Assembly: GCF_016861605.1 (NCBI RefSeq)
Contig: NZ_BOLM01000011.1
Coordinates: forward strand, 1-64,000
Source: Levilactobacillus wangkuiensis
Lineage (GTDB): Bacteria; Bacillota; Bacilli; Lactobacillales; Lactobacillaceae
DNA: 64,000 nucleotides
Reading direction: 5' to 3'
In this document: in pieces, positions 8,450 to 17,305 of the stretch
Position numbering within the stretch: the first letter of the stretch is position 1
Layout: every line of letters starts with the position of its first letter
Position numbers and translations under genes: made by a program
The notes under the pieces: generated by a model
What the model was told of the DNA's origin: nothing
Seen by the model: only the letters and a program-made list of their open reading frames with translations
The model's database searches: none

Positions 8450-9352
8450 CTACTTCAGATACTGTTCCGTGTACTTGGTGAGGGAGATACCCTTCTTGCT
8501 GGCCGTTTGTAAAGCGACCCGGACGTCTTGATCACTCATGGCGTCTGCCTGGCCACCGGCCGCGTTGATGGTCTTGCGGGCACTGGTGATTTGGCCGGCC
8601 GTGATGGTCTTGCCGTCCAGCTCCTTTTGCTTTTGCGTGACCGTGTATTCGTTGCTACCGGAATAATTGTTGGCCGCTGACTGTTCTGACGACGTCAATG
8701 ACGCGTTGGAACTGTTGGTGGCACCGGTGTTGCTACTGCTGGACGCCGTTGACGACGAGGAACTACTACTGCTGTCACTCGAGGCTGCCGACGTTTGCCC
8801 GGCATTGTTGGCCTTGCGCAGGGCTAAGGCTTGATCGTACAGGTTCTTGTAGTACTTCTGGCGGAACTTGGCGTTGTTGAAGAGCTCATCCAACGTGGTG
8901 TTCGATTGCCCGTAGTTCAACGCTTGGTTCTGGCCCGAAGCCGTCTCCAAAATCTGCTTAAATTGTTTAACGTTGGCGCGAATTCCCTTGACCAATTTGG
9001 CCTGGGTGGTTGCGCGCTTGACCAGCACCGTGGATGCGTTAGTCGTGTGCTTGACCTCGGCATAGTGGTCCGCTGCGCTAGCAAATTTCAAATCGTCCAG
9101 CGCATTTTCCGCTGACACGAAGCGTTGCGTTTGCGTTAAGTAGCGTTGGGCTGGCTTATCGTTCAGCCGCCGCTTTAAAGCGTTTTGGAAATAACTTTCC
9201 GCTTGCGTATAATGTTTATCTTGAATGGCAGTCCGACCGTTGGCCATTGCCGCTTGGTACTCCTTGGCTGTCGCGTGATGATTGGAATACGCGTACCCGC
9301 CAATCAGCAGTGCCACAACGATTGTTGCCACGACCCATACCCATTTTTTCAA
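8450..9352 (-). CDS. Membrane-anchored Ser-rich protein with TPR-like N-terminal region
   Basis: The 300-residue protein starts at a TTG preceded by GGAGG with 8-base spacing. Residues 5-24 form one membrane segment or uncleaved signal anchor. Residues 30-190 are alpha-helical with TPR-like pattern (GRTAIQDKHYTQAESYFQNA, then FASAADHYAEV). A poly-Ser linker follows at about 195-235, with a globular C-terminal region of about 70 residues. No catalytic motif is visible. It is probably an extracytoplasmic protein tethered to the membrane, perhaps a scaffold. The Ser/Thr linker is a candidate for glycosylation. It is monocistronic and I do not recognise a family. Confidence 0.6.
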   Translation of the reverse strand: MKKWVWVVATIVVALLIGGYAYSNHHATAKEYQAAMANGRTAIQDKHYTQAESYFQNALKRRLNDKPAQRYLTQTQRFVSAENALDDLKFASAADHYAEVKHTTNASTVLVKRATTQAKLVKGIRANVKQFKQILETASGQNQALNYGQSNTTLDELFNNAKFRQKYYKNLYDQALALRKANNAGQTSAASSDSSSSSSSSTASSSSNTGATNSSNASLTSSEQSAANNYSGSNEYTVTQKQKELDGKTITAGQITSARKTINAAGGQADAMSDQDVRVALQTASKKGISLTKYTEQYLK

Positions 9353-9444
9353 ATGAAAGACCTCCGCTGGTTAATTGTATCTCCATTATACCATGCAAGC
9401 TGAATGAAACCCCCAATTTTACCGCGGACTAATCGCAAATTAAT

Positions 9445-9458
9445 GTTAACCGCTTTCA
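9445..9458. promoter_or_regulatory. cre-like site upstream of cfa
   Basis: GTTAACCGCTTTCA matches the catabolite-responsive consensus TGWAANCGNTNWCA at 12 of 14 positions. It lies about 40 bp upstream of the cfa -10 box, a position from which CcpA could repress or activate. Confidence 0.35.
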
Positions 9459-9495
9459 CCAAACCTCCCCCTTACCCTTTACCCACTTAAAGGCG

Positions 9496-9501
9496 TATAA
9501 T
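9496..9501 (+). promoter_or_regulatory. -10 box of the cfa promoter
   Basis: There is a consensus TATAAT with only a weak -35 upstream. The predicted transcription start is near 9508, which excludes the in-frame GTG at 9508 as the translation start. Confidence 0.6.
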
Positions 9502-9567
9502 GACCAAGTGAATTTTATTTTCTTTGTGTCCAAATTCAAACCTAGAAAACCGGAAAGGACCCCTGTC

Positions 9568-10764
9568 ATGCTTGAAAAAACATTTTACAAAACGTTTCTG
9601 AGTCACACTTTCAACATCCCCGTTCGCGTTAACTATTGGGACGGGACTTCCGATGTCTATGGGACTGGCACTCCCGACATCACGATCACCTTCCACGAGG
9701 CCATTCCGGTCAAGGAAATCTCCCGCAACGCGTCCATCGCGCTGGGTGAAGCCATCATGGACGGCACCATCGAAATCGATGGGAGCATCGAAGACTTACT
9801 GACGGCCGCTTACGAAAATGCCGACAGTTTCTTCCACAATAAGAAGTTCATTCATTTCTTACCTAAACAAAAACACACGGAAAAGGAAAGTATCACCGAC
9901 GTTCAAAACCATTATGATATCGGTAATAATTTCTACAACTTATGGTTGGATGACACCATGACGTATTCCTGTGCCTACTTCAAAACGCCGGAGGATAGCC
10001 TCTACACGGCGCAAATGAACAAGGTCCACCACATCATCAAGAAGTTGAACCCGCAACCGGGCAAGACCCTCTTGGACATTGGTTGTGGCTGGGGTACCCT
10101 GATGTTGACGGCAGCCAAAGACTACGGTCTGCACGTTACCGGGATCACGTTGAGCCAAGAACAATTCGACTACGTGAACCAACAAATCAAGGACCAAGGC
10201 CTCGAAGACGTCGCCGAAGTTCGCCTGGAAGACTACCGGGAATTGGGCAACGAACAATGGGATTACATCACTTCCGTTGGGATGTTTGAACACGTTGGTC
10301 AAGAAAACTTGGGCCAATACTTCGACTGCGTTCAAAAGTACCTGATGAACGACGGTGTCGCCTTGATTCACGGGATTACCCGTCAACAAGGTGGGGCCAA
10401 CAATGGTTGGTTGAACAAATGGATCTTCCCAGGTGGCTACGTGCCCGGCTTGATTGAAAACACCACGCACATCATCGAAAGCGGCTTACAAATTGATGAT
10501 ATGGAACCCCTGCGCCGTCACTACCAAAAGACGGTGGAAATTTGGGATGATAACTTCAACGCCCACCGCGATGAAGTTGCCAAGATGTTTGACGAAAACT
10601 TCGTGCGCATGTGGGATCTTTACCTGCAGGCTTGCGCGGCTTCCTTCAAGTCTGGTAATATTGACGTGATTCAATATTTGATTTCGAAGGGCCCTTCTGC
10701 CCGGATGCTGCCAATGACGCGGGACTACATGTACGATGAGACCCACGACAAGGTCGCTAACTAA
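9568..10764 (+). CDS. cfa: Cyclopropane-fatty-acyl-phospholipid synthase
   Basis: The enzyme transfers a methylene group from S-adenosylmethionine to cis double bonds of membrane phospholipid acyl chains, a stationary-phase and acid-stress adaptation. The 398 residues include the family's N-terminal lipid-binding region, [20 protein letters not shown] (near 115-135), the SAM motif [11 protein letters not shown] (near 170-180) and the FEHVG segment. The ATG at 9568 follows GGAAAGGA with good spacing; the longer frame starting at 9508 would begin at the predicted transcription start. It is monocistronic with its own promoter and terminator. Confidence 0.95.
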   Translation: MLEKTFYKTFLSHTFNIPVRVNYWDGTSDVYGTGTPDITITFHEAIPVKEISRNASIALGEAIMDGTIEIDGSIEDLLTAAYENADSFFHNKKFIHFLPKQKHTEKESITDVQNHYDIGNNFYNLWLDDTMTYSCAYFKTPEDSLYTAQMNKVHHIIKKLNPQPGKTLLDIGCGWGTLMLTAAKDYGLHVTGITLSQEQFDYVNQQIKDQGLEDVAEVRLEDYRELGNEQWDYITSVGMFEHVGQENLGQYFDCVQKYLMNDGVALIHGITRQQGGANNGWLNKWIFPGGYVPGLIENTTHIIESGLQIDDMEPLRRHYQKTVEIWDDNFNAHRDEVAKMFDENFVRMWDLYLQACAASFKSGNIDVIQYLISKGPSARMLPMTRDYMYDETHDKVAN

Positions 10765-10798
10765 TTCAAATGACTCGGGTGACCGCGGATCACTCGAC

Positions 10799-10847
10799 TA
10801 AAAAACACCTGCTAACCGGATTGATCACCGGTTGGCGGGTGTTTTTT
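10799..10847 (+). terminator. Terminator of cfa
   Basis: AAAACACC and TAACCGG pair with CCGGTT and GGGTGTTTT, followed by TTTTTT. A-runs on the left make it plausible in both directions. Confidence 0.85.
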
Positions 10848-10870
10848 GCGTTTAGCTTGGTGCCTGGCCA

Positions 10871-11063
10871 TCGCCTCCAGGCTGGTGAAAATGGCCTGGA
10901 ACGCTGGGGCGGACGTCCAGAGCCATGGAGCGGTCTCTGGACTTACTTTGAGCCTCACAGGACGAGTCTCAAAGCTACCAATTCAGTAAGCGGGCTGGCC
11001 CGCTTACTGAATTCCCACGGCTTAGGCCATTTTCACCAGCCTTGCGGCTAACACTCGTTGGGC
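10871..11063 (-). repeat. Cloverleaf repeat E7, subtype C
   Basis: TCGCCTCCAGGCTGGTGAAAA pairs with TTTTCACCAGCCTTGCGGC. The H1 arms AATTCAGTAAGCGGGC (10980-10995) and GCCCGCTTACTGAATT (10998-11013) are a perfect 16-bp match. It lies just beyond the cfa terminator, antisense to cfa. Confidence 0.8.
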
Positions 11064-11429
11064 CCAAATACCCGCCCCTTCTTCGTTACGCTGTGTTATT
11101 TTGCCAGATTCATTGAAAATACAACCATCTAGTTTTCATAACTATGTCTGCGGACTTTGATAACGTATTTTCATCAGGCTTACATGTCTCGTCATGGTTC
11201 TCGAAACCATAATTTCACAAAGTTTTTAATATCCAGATTGTGAAAATGGCACTTTATGTAATCGTTTCATTTACCGTCTAGTTCAGATTTCCTCAATCTC
11301 ACATTTAGTGAAGTGATGGCCCTCAACCGTTGTTTGTGATTTTCAGTTGTCCTTTTTTCGGCTTGGTTTTCATGATAAACTCTGGGTACACAATTAAATT
11401 GTGCCTACTAAAGAGTAAGGAGACTTCAT
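11064..11429 (+). promoter_or_regulatory. Upstream region of the first Ig-like secreted protein gene
   Basis: This is 366 bp without an open frame. Near the right end, TGATAAACT (about 11373-11381) is a possible extended -10 box and AAGGAG precedes the ATG at 11430. The rest is AT-rich and I recognise nothing else in it. Confidence 0.4.
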
Positions 11430-12305
11430 ATGATTACGGGGATTAAGCAAGCGCTGTTACTGACAACAGCTGTGACGCTTGCCGCCGGCGGGGAAATCAG
11501 CGCGCTGGCCGCAACCAAGACCATTGGCAAGCTCACTCAGGTCCGGGTGACCAAACACACTCTGACTGGCAAAACGACCAAAAACGCTAAGGTCCAGCTC
11601 TTCAACGCTCGGGGGAAGTCGTTGGCGAGTGGCCGGACCAATCATCTCGGCAAGTTCAAACTCAGCTTGAAGCATCAAAACTTGGGGAAGTTGAAATTCA
11701 AGCTGGCCGCTTCGAAGCCGGGGTATCGGTCGCGGACGTTTACCAGCCAGCAGATCAATAAGGCGGTCACGCAGGCGTTGGCTAATCAGGTGGCAAGCAC
11801 GCCAACCAAGCCAGCACCTGCCAAACCGGGGAAGCCCGTCAAACCAACGCGGCCTACTCAGTCGACGAGCAATAATCGGCCCAGCACCAGCGGTAATTCT
11901 GGGGGGAATGCCGCGGATACTGGGGCCAACGTGTCTAAACTGATTCTGGCCAAGCGCGCAGAAATCGCAGCAGCTAAGGCAGAATATCTTCGGCTGACGC
12001 AGCAGTTAGCGCCGACGTCCAATCGGATTGCGGCATGCGGCACTATCATCCTTAACCAAAGAGCCAATCGTGACGTCGTCAAAAAAGATTTAGCCGACGC
12101 CATCGCCAGGCAAGATGCGGCGAAAATCCAATCAGCTAAGCAGGAGATTGCCAGGCTCAACGCTACCATCATCGCGGCACAGGACGAACGCGCCGAGTTG
12201 TACAAGTATCTGATTCCATTGGAAGACGCGCGGACGAAGCTCAGCAGTCTAATAGACGAGCTGGAATCACTAGATAAGACCTATGTGCCAGAGGAGATTA
12301 GGTAA
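11430..12305 (+). CDS. Secreted Ig-like-module protein with helical C-terminal domain (paralog 1)
   Basis: The 291-residue precursor has a signal peptide ending about ISALAA (residue 28). A beta-rich module of about 70 residues follows (KVTKHTLTGKTTKNAKVQLF-like pattern, ending KPGYRSRTF), resembling bacterial Ig-like (Big_6/Big_9) domains. Next is a Pro/Lys/Thr/Ser linker, and residues 165-291 form an alpha-helical, coiled-coil-prone region (KRAEIAAAKAEYLRLTQQL). There is no LPXTG or membrane anchor. It is the first of three adjacent paralogs that share the signal peptide and first module but differ completely downstream. AAGGAG is 9 bases before the ATG. The role is probably in the cell wall; the function is unknown. 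Confidence 0.65.
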   Translation: MITGIKQALLLTTAVTLAAGGEISALAATKTIGKLTQVRVTKHTLTGKTTKNAKVQLFNARGKSLASGRTNHLGKFKLSLKHQNLGKLKFKLAASKPGYRSRTFTSQQINKAVTQALANQVASTPTKPAPAKPGKPVKPTRPTQSTSNNRPSTSGNSGGNAADTGANVSKLILAKRAEIAAAKAEYLRLTQQLAPTSNRIAACGTIILNQRANRDVVKKDLADAIARQDAAKIQSAKQEIARLNATIIAAQDERAELYKYLIPLEDARTKLSSLIDELESLDKTYVPEEIR

Positions 12306-12334
12306 GCAACACACTATTTGGGGGGAAATGAGGA

Positions 12335-12367
12335 CGAAGCACACGGTGGGGGCTGTGTGCTTTTTGC
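12335..12367 (+). terminator. Terminator after paralog 1
   Basis: The stem AAGCACAC/GTGTGCTT is followed by TTTTTGC. Confidence 0.8.
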
Positions 12368-12542
12368 TTTGGTCTCCCCTATTAGCTGGCTCATATCCGT
12401 TTAGCTATTTTTACATACCCATTTATTAATTTTTGACACAACTGTATTTATTGTGAAAACGTGTGGCCCCTGGATTGCCGTCACCATTGGTGATTTGTAC
12501 GGCTAATTGTATGAACCTTTTTCATTGATTTTCATCTCTGCT

Positions 12543-12570
12543 TTTGCCGGAGCGACCCCCATGCTATAGT
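12543..12570 (+). promoter_or_regulatory. Extended -10 promoter of paralog 2
   Basis: TGCTATAGT provides an extended -10 box (TATAGT at 12565-12570), with TTTGCC 16 bp upstream. The same arrangement precedes paralog 3, so the three genes are transcribed separately. Confidence 0.5.
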
Positions 12571-12626
12571 AGCTTCAACCAGCAGAATAGTTGGCCAACT
12601 AAGATATAAAGGGGATTATATTTAAG

Positions 12627-13487
12627 ATGGATATGAAGAAGATTGTTATGGCTGCCACGTTGCTTTCGATTGTTACCGGGGGAGAAGTTAGTGCTCTAGC
12701 TGCCAAGACCCAACACTCTGTCGCTAAGATTACGCACGTTAAGGTCACGAAGCACAAGGTCACAGGCTACACGACCGCCCAGTCCCACGTCAAACTGATG
12801 AAGCTGAAGCACGGGGAAAAGGTTTCAGCTACTGCCAACAAGCACGGTAAGTTCACGCTGAAGGTCAAGAGCAATAACCTGACGAAGCTGAAGTTTAAGC
12901 TGAAGGCCACTAAGACTGGCTTGAAGGCCCGGACTTACACGCATAAGGTTAAGAAGGCTGTGCAGTCGATTGATGATGGCGCTACTACCGAGACACAGAC
13001 TGCCCCTGCTTCGGTTAAGCCTGATAGTTCTAGTGCGGATAAGAAACCTGAAAAGGGTAAAGATAACAAGAAACCTAATGTTAGCCATCCAAACTATGTA
13101 AAGGTTCCTATTAGAGACTGGAGCGTCGTGAAACAAGAGGTTCAGAAAGCTAAAACAGATTTAACTACTGCTCAGAACAGATTTGATGAAAAGACAGGTC
13201 TTGATAGTACTAAATCTGAAGATACTGACAAGATTACATTAATCAAAGAAGTTCTGAAAGCACAAATTGATAAAAAGGGTAATTTGACCGAGGCCGAAAC
13301 AACCAACATTTTACACAATTCAGCTAATGCAGAAGCGATTAGATCGATTCTCACCTCTGATAATAAGAAGCTAATTGAGCTGTACAAAAATCTCACTAGT
13401 GCTCAAAATCACTGGAACGAAATCGTGAGCATTGTAACACCGGCTCCAGCTAAACCTGCTCCGGCTGCATCCCATCCTGGTTCCTAA
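12627..13487 (+). CDS. Secreted Ig-like-module protein (paralog 2)
   Basis: The 286-residue precursor has a signal peptide and first module nearly identical to paralog 3 (for example GGEVSALAAKTQ and the shared HVKVTKHKVTGYTT). A Lys/Pro/Glu-rich linker follows, then a mostly helical C-terminal half with RDWSVVKQEVQKAKTDLTTA that I do not recognise. From about 13010 onward the DNA becomes clearly more AT-rich than the module-encoding part, which suggests that a C-terminal cassette was exchanged. The end is Pro/Ala-rich with no anchor motif. The spacing from GGGG to the ATG is long (about 12), so the exact start is less certain. Confidence 0.65.
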   Translation: MDMKKIVMAATLLSIVTGGEVSALAAKTQHSVAKITHVKVTKHKVTGYTTAQSHVKLMKLKHGEKVSATANKHGKFTLKVKSNNLTKLKFKLKATKTGLKARTYTHKVKKAVQSIDDGATTETQTAPASVKPDSSSADKKPEKGKDNKKPNVSHPNYVKVPIRDWSVVKQEVQKAKTDLTTAQNRFDEKTGLDSTKSEDTDKITLIKEVLKAQIDKKGNLTEAETTNILHNSANAEAIRSILTSDNKKLIELYKNLTSAQNHWNEIVSIVTPAPAKPAPAASHPGS

Positions 13488-13499
13488 ATCAATACTCTT

Positions 13500-13537
13500 A
13501 AAAGGTCGAGGCTAAACTGCTTCGACCTTTTCTTTTG
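13500..13537 (+). terminator. Terminator after paralog 2
   Basis: The stem AAAAGGTCGAG/CTTCGACCTTTT is followed by CTTTT. Confidence 0.8.
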
Positions 13538-13667
13538 AGAACACTAATATTAATCACGACGGACTTTGATCAATATCAATTTCATACTCAAAACATGTCC
13601 ACTCACCTCTACTGATATCCACCATCACTTATCATACAATCATTTATTATCGATTTTCATCTCTTCT

Positions 13668-13695
13668 TTTGCTGGTCTACATTTCATGATATAGT
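13668..13695 (+). promoter_or_regulatory. Extended -10 promoter of paralog 3
   Basis: TGATATAGT gives TATAGT at 13690-13695, with TTTGCT 16 bp upstream. The block from ATTTTCATCTCT to the -10 box is shared with paralog 2. Confidence 0.5.
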
Positions 13696-13750
13696 AATTT
13701 CACCAGCACAACAGTTGGTAAAAACAGTTATAAGGGAGATTATACTTGTT

Positions 13751-15277
13751 ATGGATATGAAGAAGATTGTTATGGCCGCTACGTTAGTCTCAATCGTTAC
13801 TGGTGGAGAAGTTAGTGCGCTAGCCGCTAAGACCCAACAATCCGTTGCTAAGTTTACCCACGTCAAGGTCACGAAACACAAGGTCACTGGTTATACGACA
13901 GCAAAATCCCACATCGAACTGCTAAAGCTGAAACACGGAGAAAAGGCTTCGACAACTGCCAACAAGCATGGTAAGTTCACGCTTACGGTTAAGCACAATA
14001 ACCTCACGAAGTTAAACTTCAAGCTCAAGGCAACGAAAGTGGGCTTAAAGGCACGTACTTACACCCACAAAGCAACTAATAATATGGGATCAACGTCAAA
14101 TTCACATCCAAGCAAACCAATCGCACCTTCTGAAAGCTCAAACCTGCAGGAAAAGCCAAACAAGCCAAGTCTTCCAAGTCACCCAATCAAGCCTGGAAAA
14201 CCCGGTACTTCCGGAACGACCAACCCAGGCACCACTAATCCGGTCAAGCCTGGGAAACCTGGTAATCCGGGAACGACCAACCCAGGTACTACCAATCCAG
14301 TCAAGCCTGAGAAACCTGGTAATCCGGGAACGACCAACCCAGGCACTACCAATCCAGTCAAGCCTGAGAAACCTGGTAATCCGGGAACGACCAACCCAGG
14401 CACTACCAATCCAGTCAAGCCTGAGAAACCTGGTAATCCGGGAACGACCAACCCAGGCACTACCAATCCAGTCAAGCCTGGAAAACCTGGTAATCCGGGA
14501 ACGACCAACCCAGGCACTACCAATCCAGTCAAGCCTGAGAAACCTGGTAATCCGGGAACGACCAACCCAGGCACTACCAATCCAGTCAAGCCTGGAAAAC
14601 CTGGTAATCCGGGAACGACCAACCCAGGCACTACCAATCCAGTCAAGCCTGAGAAACCTGGTAATCCGGGAACGACCAACCCAGGCACTACCAATCCAGT
14701 CAAGCCTGAAAAACCTGGTAATCCGGGAACGACCAACCCAGGCACTACCAATCCAGTCAAGCCTGAGAAACCTAGCAAACCAGACCAGCCTAACACTGGA
14801 CAACCAGAACAGCCTGGCACGGGTACTGGGTCTAACGATGGCAACAATACAGGTGACGGCACCAATACCAGCAATAACACAAACTCTAATGGTAATGGCA
14901 CCAACACCGGCGATAGCACAAACTCTAACACTAATGGCACCATCACCAGCGATAACACAAACTCTAACGCTAACGGCACCGATACCGGTGACAGCACAAA
15001 CTCTAACACTAATGGTACCAACACCGGCGATAGCACAAGCTCTAACACTAATGGTACCAACACCGGCGATAACACAAATTCTAACGGCGGCAGCACCAAC
15101 ACTGGCGATAACACTGCCTCTAACGGTGATGACAACGTATCGACGACTACTGATGATAAAAAGCCTATCAATCCAGTCGTCCCTGCCGAACCTGCCCCAG
15201 CCCAACCCGATGAATCCAACCCTACTAATCCAGAAAAGAATCCTGACCACTCAGAAACAACAGGCCCAAACGCATAA
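13751..15277 (+). CDS. Secreted Ig-like-module protein with collagen-like Pro-rich and Asn/Thr repeats (paralog 3)
   Basis: A 508-residue precursor. I start it at the ATG at 13751 (MDMKKIVMAATL), which is identical in context to paralog 2; twelve upstream codons in frame look untranslated. Domain order: signal peptide, Ig-like module (about 30-115), nine perfect-length 19-residue repeats NPVKPEKPGNPGTTNPGTT with E/G alternation at one position, an Asn/Thr/Gly/Ser-rich region of about seven 13-residue units (GTNTGDSTNSNTN), and a Pro/Ala/Asp tail. There is no LPXTG, membrane segment or known wall-binding domain. Long extended repeats of this kind usually space a domain from the cell surface. 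The Asn/Thr/Ser units could be glycosylated. Long frames antisense to the repeats are by-products of the repeat composition. Confidence 0.7.
   Translation: MDMKKIVMAATLVSIVTGGEVSALAAKTQQSVAKFTHVKVTKHKVTGYTTAKSHIELLKLKHGEKASTTANKHGKFTLTVKHNNLTKLNFKLKATKVGLKARTYTHKATNNMGSTSNSHPSKPIAPSESSNLQEKPNKPSLPSHPIKPGKPGTSGTTNPGTTNPVKPGKPGNPGTTNPGTTNPVKPEKPGNPGTTNPGTTNPVKPEKPGNPGTTNPGTTNPVKPEKPGNPGTTNPGTTNPVKPGKPGNPGTTNPGTTNPVKPEKPGNPGTTNPGTTNPVKPGKPGNPGTTNPGTTNPVKPEKPGNPGTTNPGTTNPVKPEKPGNPGTTNPGTTNPVKPEKPSKPDQPNTGQPEQPGTGTGSNDGNNTGDGTNTSNNTNSNGNGTNTGDSTNSNTNGTITSDNTNSNANGTDTGDSTNSNTNGTNTGDSTSSNTNGTNTGDNTNSNGGSTNTGDNTASNGDDNVSTTTDDKKPINPVVPAEPAPAQPDESNPTNPEKNPDHSETTGPNA
14237..14749 (+). repeat. Nine tandem 57-bp coding repeats
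   Basis: Nine in-frame units of 57 bp encode 19 residues each; a tenth degenerate unit starts at 14750. Third-position differences are few, so the array is recently homogenised and prone to change copy number. Confidence 0.9.
14851..15120 (+). repeat. Degenerate 39-bp coding repeats
   Basis: About seven units of 39 bp encode GTNTGDSTNSNTN-like 13-residue blocks, more diverged than the 57-bp array. Confidence 0.75.
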
Positions 15278-15289
15278 CCTAATGTAATC

Positions 15290-15324
15290 AAAAAGGCGGA
15301 GCTAACTCACAGCTCCGCCTTTTC
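15290..15324. terminator. Terminator after paralog 3
   Basis: The perfect stem AAAAGGCGGAGCT/AGCTCCGCCTTTT is usable in both directions. Confidence 0.85.
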
Positions 15325-15464
15325 ATATAGCATCTATCTTAAGTTAGGTCATAAAACATATCGAAATATATACGTCCCATCATCTAGGTACTAACCAAAT
15401 TATTTATAAACTAAGGAAATTCTCCGGATAAAGTACAAGTATCAGTTCAATGCCCTTCAATCGG

Positions 15465-16961
15465 TCACATCTTCTTAAACATCTGCCGCATCAAGTCCGG
15501 CATAGCTTGAAATTGAGCTAAAACCTGATTCTGTGTTTGTCTGATTACATACCTCGTCGCTCTAGCCTTACCAGTACGCTCGATAATTTTTTTATCAATC
15601 AATTTACTCAGCTCCTGGTTGACCACTGAACGAGAATATCCGGTCTGGCTTTCAATATCCTTATGAGAAAGTAGCTTTCCTGGCTGACTGATTATCACCT
15701 TGATGATATTACGTTCTCTATCTGAAACCTCTTTTCCAGAGAATGAATCGGCTAAATCGACCTTCCAAATCTTCAAGGAAGTTTGACTGATGTCTGTAGT
15801 AATCTCAGGCGACTTGAACTCATTAACCAATGCCGATTCATAAATCTTTTCTCCACCATGACCCGCACGTTCACCATAACCCGCTTGCAAAAACAGCTTC
15901 GAAATCACCGTGTTCCGATTACGCGATTTGTTAGTCGTAAAAAAGTCCGACGAGGCAATCTTCATTTTTCCTGGATTAGTAAACTCATAATAATTGATGG
16001 TATTATTCAACGTTAATGGCATTCTCTCAAAGTAATCCGCATGCATCAGCATATTTATTAGCCCTTCACGCAAGGCCACCGACATAGCCCCAAATGTATC
16101 AATTCGCTGTCCTTTATCATCCAGCTTAAATGATCCTGGCGCAGAAACCTGAAGCAACTCATCCACCTTTTTAAAGAAACTATACACATTAAGGTTCTGT
16201 TCAATCGAAGATATTCGCTTACGCCAACGGTCTTGATTAGGCTGTGTCTTATCAAAGTAGTCCAATTGAAAATCAGGAAAGCGATGTAAAATTGCGTTGT
16301 TGTTGCCAAAGAATAGCAACCCGCCTGCAGTTAAACCTAGCTCACCAGTCCCTGAAAAGTCCTTTGAAATAACGCCGATTTTACTCAAAAATTCTGGCAT
16401 TGGAAAACGTTCATAACTTCTATATGTCTCACGTGCTAACAACTCTTTACGGTAGCTATTCACATCTTCCATGTTTAGCTCATCAATTCCATAGTTCTTA
16501 AGCACCTCAATATCTAGGCTCTCCTGTGATAGTCGAATTAACGCCTTTAAGTTTTCTCCCTTTGCTTGACCATCGATAGCCCCCTCCCTAATGAAGGTCC
16601 GATGGATATCTTTATTCAAAAATACTGGTTTCTTATTGTCAGGCGCTTCATCCACTCTGATCTCAATCACTGCTTTACCACTATCAAGCTCTGACACAAT
16701 TATGCTTTCATTTGAAATGGAACTATAACTCAGAAAACCCTTATTGATTGCAGACCAAAAATCATCCAAGATTTTCTGACGTTCATTAACTCCCTCCGCT
16801 GCAAACGAATGATTTGAATTTTCAACAATACCGAGGAATAAGCTCCCACCATCTGTATTTTCGAATGCCGAGATTGTTTCCCACGCTTCTTTAGGGAATG
16901 CGTTCTTGGCCTTCTTATATTCACGATGTTCATTCTCAATGGGAATCTCATCAAATTCCAT
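15465..16961 (-). CDS. AlbA_2 / HATPase_c_4 domain regulator with C-terminal winged helix
   Basis: A 498-residue protein. The N-terminal 130 residues match the Schlafen AlbA_2 pattern (EYKKAKNAFP, then ISAFENTDGGSLFLGI). The middle has the GHKL-like ATPase signature of this family (GLINMLMHADYF near 290, GYGERAGHGGEKI near 370). The last 100 residues form a winged helix-turn-helix (SHKDIESQTGYSRSVVNQEL). Such proteins are annotated as ATP-binding transcriptional regulators, often in accessory or defence regions; the nucleic acid target is unknown. The DNA is more AT-rich than the neighbours, consistent with acquisition. A duplicated 17-bp sequence upstream may be its operator. Confidence 0.8.
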   Translation of the reverse strand: MEFDEIPIENEHREYKKAKNAFPKEAWETISAFENTDGGSLFLGIVENSNHSFAAEGVNERQKILDDFWSAINKGFLSYSSISNESIIVSELDSGKAVIEIRVDEAPDNKKPVFLNKDIHRTFIREGAIDGQAKGENLKALIRLSQESLDIEVLKNYGIDELNMEDVNSYRKELLARETYRSYERFPMPEFLSKIGVISKDFSGTGELGLTAGGLLFFGNNNAILHRFPDFQLDYFDKTQPNQDRWRKRISSIEQNLNVYSFFKKVDELLQVSAPGSFKLDDKGQRIDTFGAMSVALREGLINMLMHADYFERMPLTLNNTINYYEFTNPGKMKIASSDFFTTNKSRNRNTVISKLFLQAGYGERAGHGGEKIYESALVNEFKSPEITTDISQTSLKIWKVDLADSFSGKEVSDRERNIIKVIISQPGKLLSHKDIESQTGYSRSVVNQELSKLIDKKIIERTGKARATRYVIRQTQNQVLAQFQAMPDLMRQMFKKM

Positions 16962-17033
16962 AGACTTTTACCTCCTCAAGCCCCATTACGCCCTTATGTA
17001 GTAATCACCCTTCACATTAATCACATCGAATCA

Positions 17034-17152
17034 ATCTGCAGATAACCTGCAGATTCTCGAAAAGTACAGAGTCCATTAAAAGCCCGTCATATCAGCGTTA
17101 ATCTGCTTTGTTTTCTCAGTTAAGAATTAAGTAATGCAGATAACCTGCAGAT
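17034..17152. promoter_or_regulatory. Duplicated 17-bp operator-like sites
   Basis: GCAGATAACCTGCAGAT occurs identically at 17038-17054 and 17136-17152. Each contains TGCAGAT twice with a 4-bp gap, and the first copy is entered through the palindrome ATCTGCAGAT. The sites lie 77-191 bp upstream of the AlbA_2 regulator gene, so autoregulation is likely. Confidence 0.5.
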
Positions 17153-17247
17153 ACTTTGGAAATTTCAAGTCACCAAGTTTCCATTTTAAATCTGAAGACA
17201 ACCATTATTTTCCATGTCTTCAGTATACCAACATCCCATCTAAATAA

Positions 17248-17278
17248 AACAAAAAGGCGAGGAGAGTCCCCCGCCTTA
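17248..17278 (-). terminator. Terminator of azlCD
   Basis: The stem GGCG(GGGG)/..CGCC is followed on the minus strand by TTTTTGTTTTA. Confidence 0.7.
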
Positions 17279-17305
17279 CAACAAACTCAATTTAATTAAC
17301 CCACG

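Noticed and set aside
14237-14749. CRISPR-like array
   Set aside because: The units are contiguous in-frame coding repeats without spacers; no cas genes are present.
14138-15291. Long antisense frames (370 residues) opposite the Pro-rich repeat gene
   Set aside because: They follow from the 57-bp and 39-bp repeat periodicity; no ribosome site or signal peptide, and the sense frame has promoter, signal peptide and terminator.
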